From contig CAZEUZ010000177.1 of the NCBI GenBank assembly GCA_964515805.1, positions 1-15,506 on the forward strand: a DNA stretch of 15,506 nucleotides, written 5' to 3'. The position numbers and the translations under genes were made by a program. The notes under the pieces were generated by a model, which did not search any database, was not told the origin of the DNA, and saw only the letters and a program-made list of their open reading frames with translations. Source of the stretch: CAZEUZ01 sp964515805. GTDB lineage: Bacteria > Pseudomonadota > Gammaproteobacteria > Pseudomonadales > Cellvibrionaceae. This document shows positions 14,695-15,506 of the stretch, in pieces (positions within the stretch are counted from its first letter, which is position 1; every line of letters begins with the position of its first letter).

Positions 14695-15315
14695 CTACTG
14701 AAAATAGATACTATTTTCTGATGCTGTCAATGTTTTCGAACCCTGTTGGAATATTGTTACCCACATGGCATTGATCTTTTCTATACTGGGGAATTGATCA
14801 AACAGCGACAGTGAAATGGATGATAGTTTGGCACCATCTTCACAACTGAATCGATAGTTGGCAGTGATCTCGCTATGAGTGTCGTTATGCTCCGCGTGAT
14901 TGGCATGTTCTTTATGGTGATTTTTATCGCGATGATCATGATGTTCGTGATTTGAATGACCATGGTGATCTTTCTTGTGCATAACGCCGGTCATATCTAC
15001 CGTTACATGCTGTATTTCACAGCGCGTTCCCGAGAAAACAAGTAACCGACTGGGTTGTTTAAGCGCTTCCTCGGCTTGTGTAACAAGCTTACGCTGATCT
15101 GGCGTATTGGCTTTGTGTTCAAAGCCAAGAATATTGAAGGATGGAGAGTCGAAACCTATTTCCAGAGTATTGCCTTCCATTGCTAGCGTCAGCTCGGCAA
15201 CTCCATGAACATGAGCTTTGTGATTATGAACGTGATCCTTACGATGCTCCGGCTGAGCCAGTACGGCAAACGATGCAGTAAGTAGGGCCATAGTGAACAA
15301 ATAATTAATTTTCAT
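14695..15315 (-). CDS. zrgA: His-rich periplasmic zinc-binding protein, DUF2796/ZrgA family
   Basis: This 206-residue secreted protein starts with a signal peptide (MKINYLF...AVLA, cleavage about 20/21). The mature N-terminus carries six His within 24-37 and the family motif AHVHGVAELTLAMEGN (34-49), followed by IGFDSPSFNILGFEH (53-67). A linker at 113-147 contains 14 His interspersed with Asp and Glu, an obvious Zn/Ni/Cu sponge. YRFSCED (154-160) and the end of the protein complete DUF2796, with a Cys99/Cys158 pair that may form a disulfide. ZrgA of Vibrio is the named relative and is reported to aid zinc uptake. GAGG lies about 11 nt before the ATG. The gene follows the serine dehydratase gene by 59 bp on the same strand, without a clear terminator between. 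Confidence 0.88.
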   Translation of the reverse strand: MKINYLFTMALLTASFAVLAQPEHRKDHVHNHKAHVHGVAELTLAMEGNTLEIGFDSPSFNILGFEHKANTPDQRKLVTQAEEALKQPSRLLVFSGTRCEIQHVTVDMTGVMHKKDHHGHSNHEHHDHRDKNHHKEHANHAEHNDTHSEITANYRFSCEDGAKLSSISLSLFDQFPSIEKINAMWVTIFQQGSKTLTASENSIYFQ

Positions 15316-15374
15316 AAGTCATGATTCCTCAGAACGATGTTTAAATTTGAGGTCTGCTGACGATTCATCACTAC

Positions 15375-15506
15375 CTAGCACTCGGTAATGCTGACTGCCA
15401 ATCCACCTAATGATGTTTCCTTATATTTATCGGACATTTCCATACCTGTCTGCTTCATCGCCGCAATGCAGTTATCCAATGGCATAAAATGACTGCCATC
15501 GCCATG
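15375..15506 (-). CDS. L-serine dehydratase (iron-sulfur-dependent L-serine ammonia-lyase), C-terminal 43 residues
   Basis: The frame enters from the right edge and ends at TAG 15375-15377. The visible tail includes HGDGSHFMPLDNCIAAMKQTG and DKYKETSLGGLAVSITEC. The MxxTGxxMxxKYKETSxGGLAV pattern is the signature end of the alpha domain of [4Fe-4S] L-serine ammonia-lyases (SdaA/SdaB/TdcG type), which convert L-serine to pyruvate and ammonia in the cytoplasm. The Cys in LDNC is a cluster-ligand candidate, and the protein ends in Cys, as in type 2 enzymes such as that of Legionella, where the C-terminal Cys occupies the cluster site. The paralogue cannot be resolved from this fragment. Confidence 0.85.
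   Translation of the reverse strand, partial: HGDGSHFMPLDNCIAAMKQTGMEMSDKYKETSLGGLAVSITEC

Noticed and set aside
1..15506. CRISPR array, tRNA, prophage or insertion sequence
   Set aside because: No regularly spaced identical repeats, cloverleaf sequences, transposase, integrase or terminal inverted repeats were seen.

Overview
The window looks like a chromosomal segment of a Gammaproteobacterium, probably a free-living or aquatic relative of the Cellvibrio/Legionella/Vibrio-type lineages. This rests on gene content: a RecJ, a DUF2796/DUF3299/FtsX-type ABC cluster like the Vibrio zinc-uptake locus, and a [4Fe-4S] L-serine dehydratase tail. The genus cannot be fixed from sequence alone. I saw no tRNA, rRNA, insertion sequence, phage gene or CRISPR array.

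Region 1 (1-7600) is a secretion and adhesin island. A large SdrD_B-type surface protein runs off the left edge on the minus strand; 556 residues are visible and there is no N-terminal signal peptide. A 590-bp AT-rich intergenic region upstream holds a strong sigma-54 (-24/-12) promoter match for it, a roughly 100-bp imperfect direct duplication and several AAAC(A/C/T)GAC-like motifs. A NodT/OprM-type outer-membrane lipoprotein gene diverges from it. Converging on that gene is a minus-strand operon: DUF4344 putative metallopeptidase, PrtD-type type I secretion ABC ATPase, HlyD-type membrane fusion protein. ABC and fusion protein overlap by ATGA. Together these give all three parts of a type I secretion system, a likely substrate and an unusual accessory zinc peptidase. 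The peptidase's signal-peptide region is out of frame across a nine-T run, which may be a sequence error, a broken gene or a phase-variable/slippage site.

Region 2 (7650-11973) is housekeeping and stress metabolism. A putative terminator precedes a minus-strand run, probably co-transcribed, of recJ (DHH single-strand exonuclease), a pirin with intact metal ligands, and a nitroreductase. A short-chain dehydrogenase diverges from recJ.

Region 3 (12010-15315) is a probable metal (zinc) uptake locus: FtsX/MacB-type permease and its ATPase on the minus strand, a divergent DUF3299 periplasmic protein, and a convergent His-rich DUF2796 (ZrgA-like) periplasmic protein. At the right edge, 15375-15506 encodes the last 43 residues of an iron-sulfur L-serine dehydratase ending in Cys.

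The most notable items are the DUF4344-containing secretion island, the T9 frame break, the jelly-roll-like domains nested inside SdrD_B repeats (with many cysteines), the sigma-54 element, and the 21-bp tandem repeats in the fusion protein's cytoplasmic tail.
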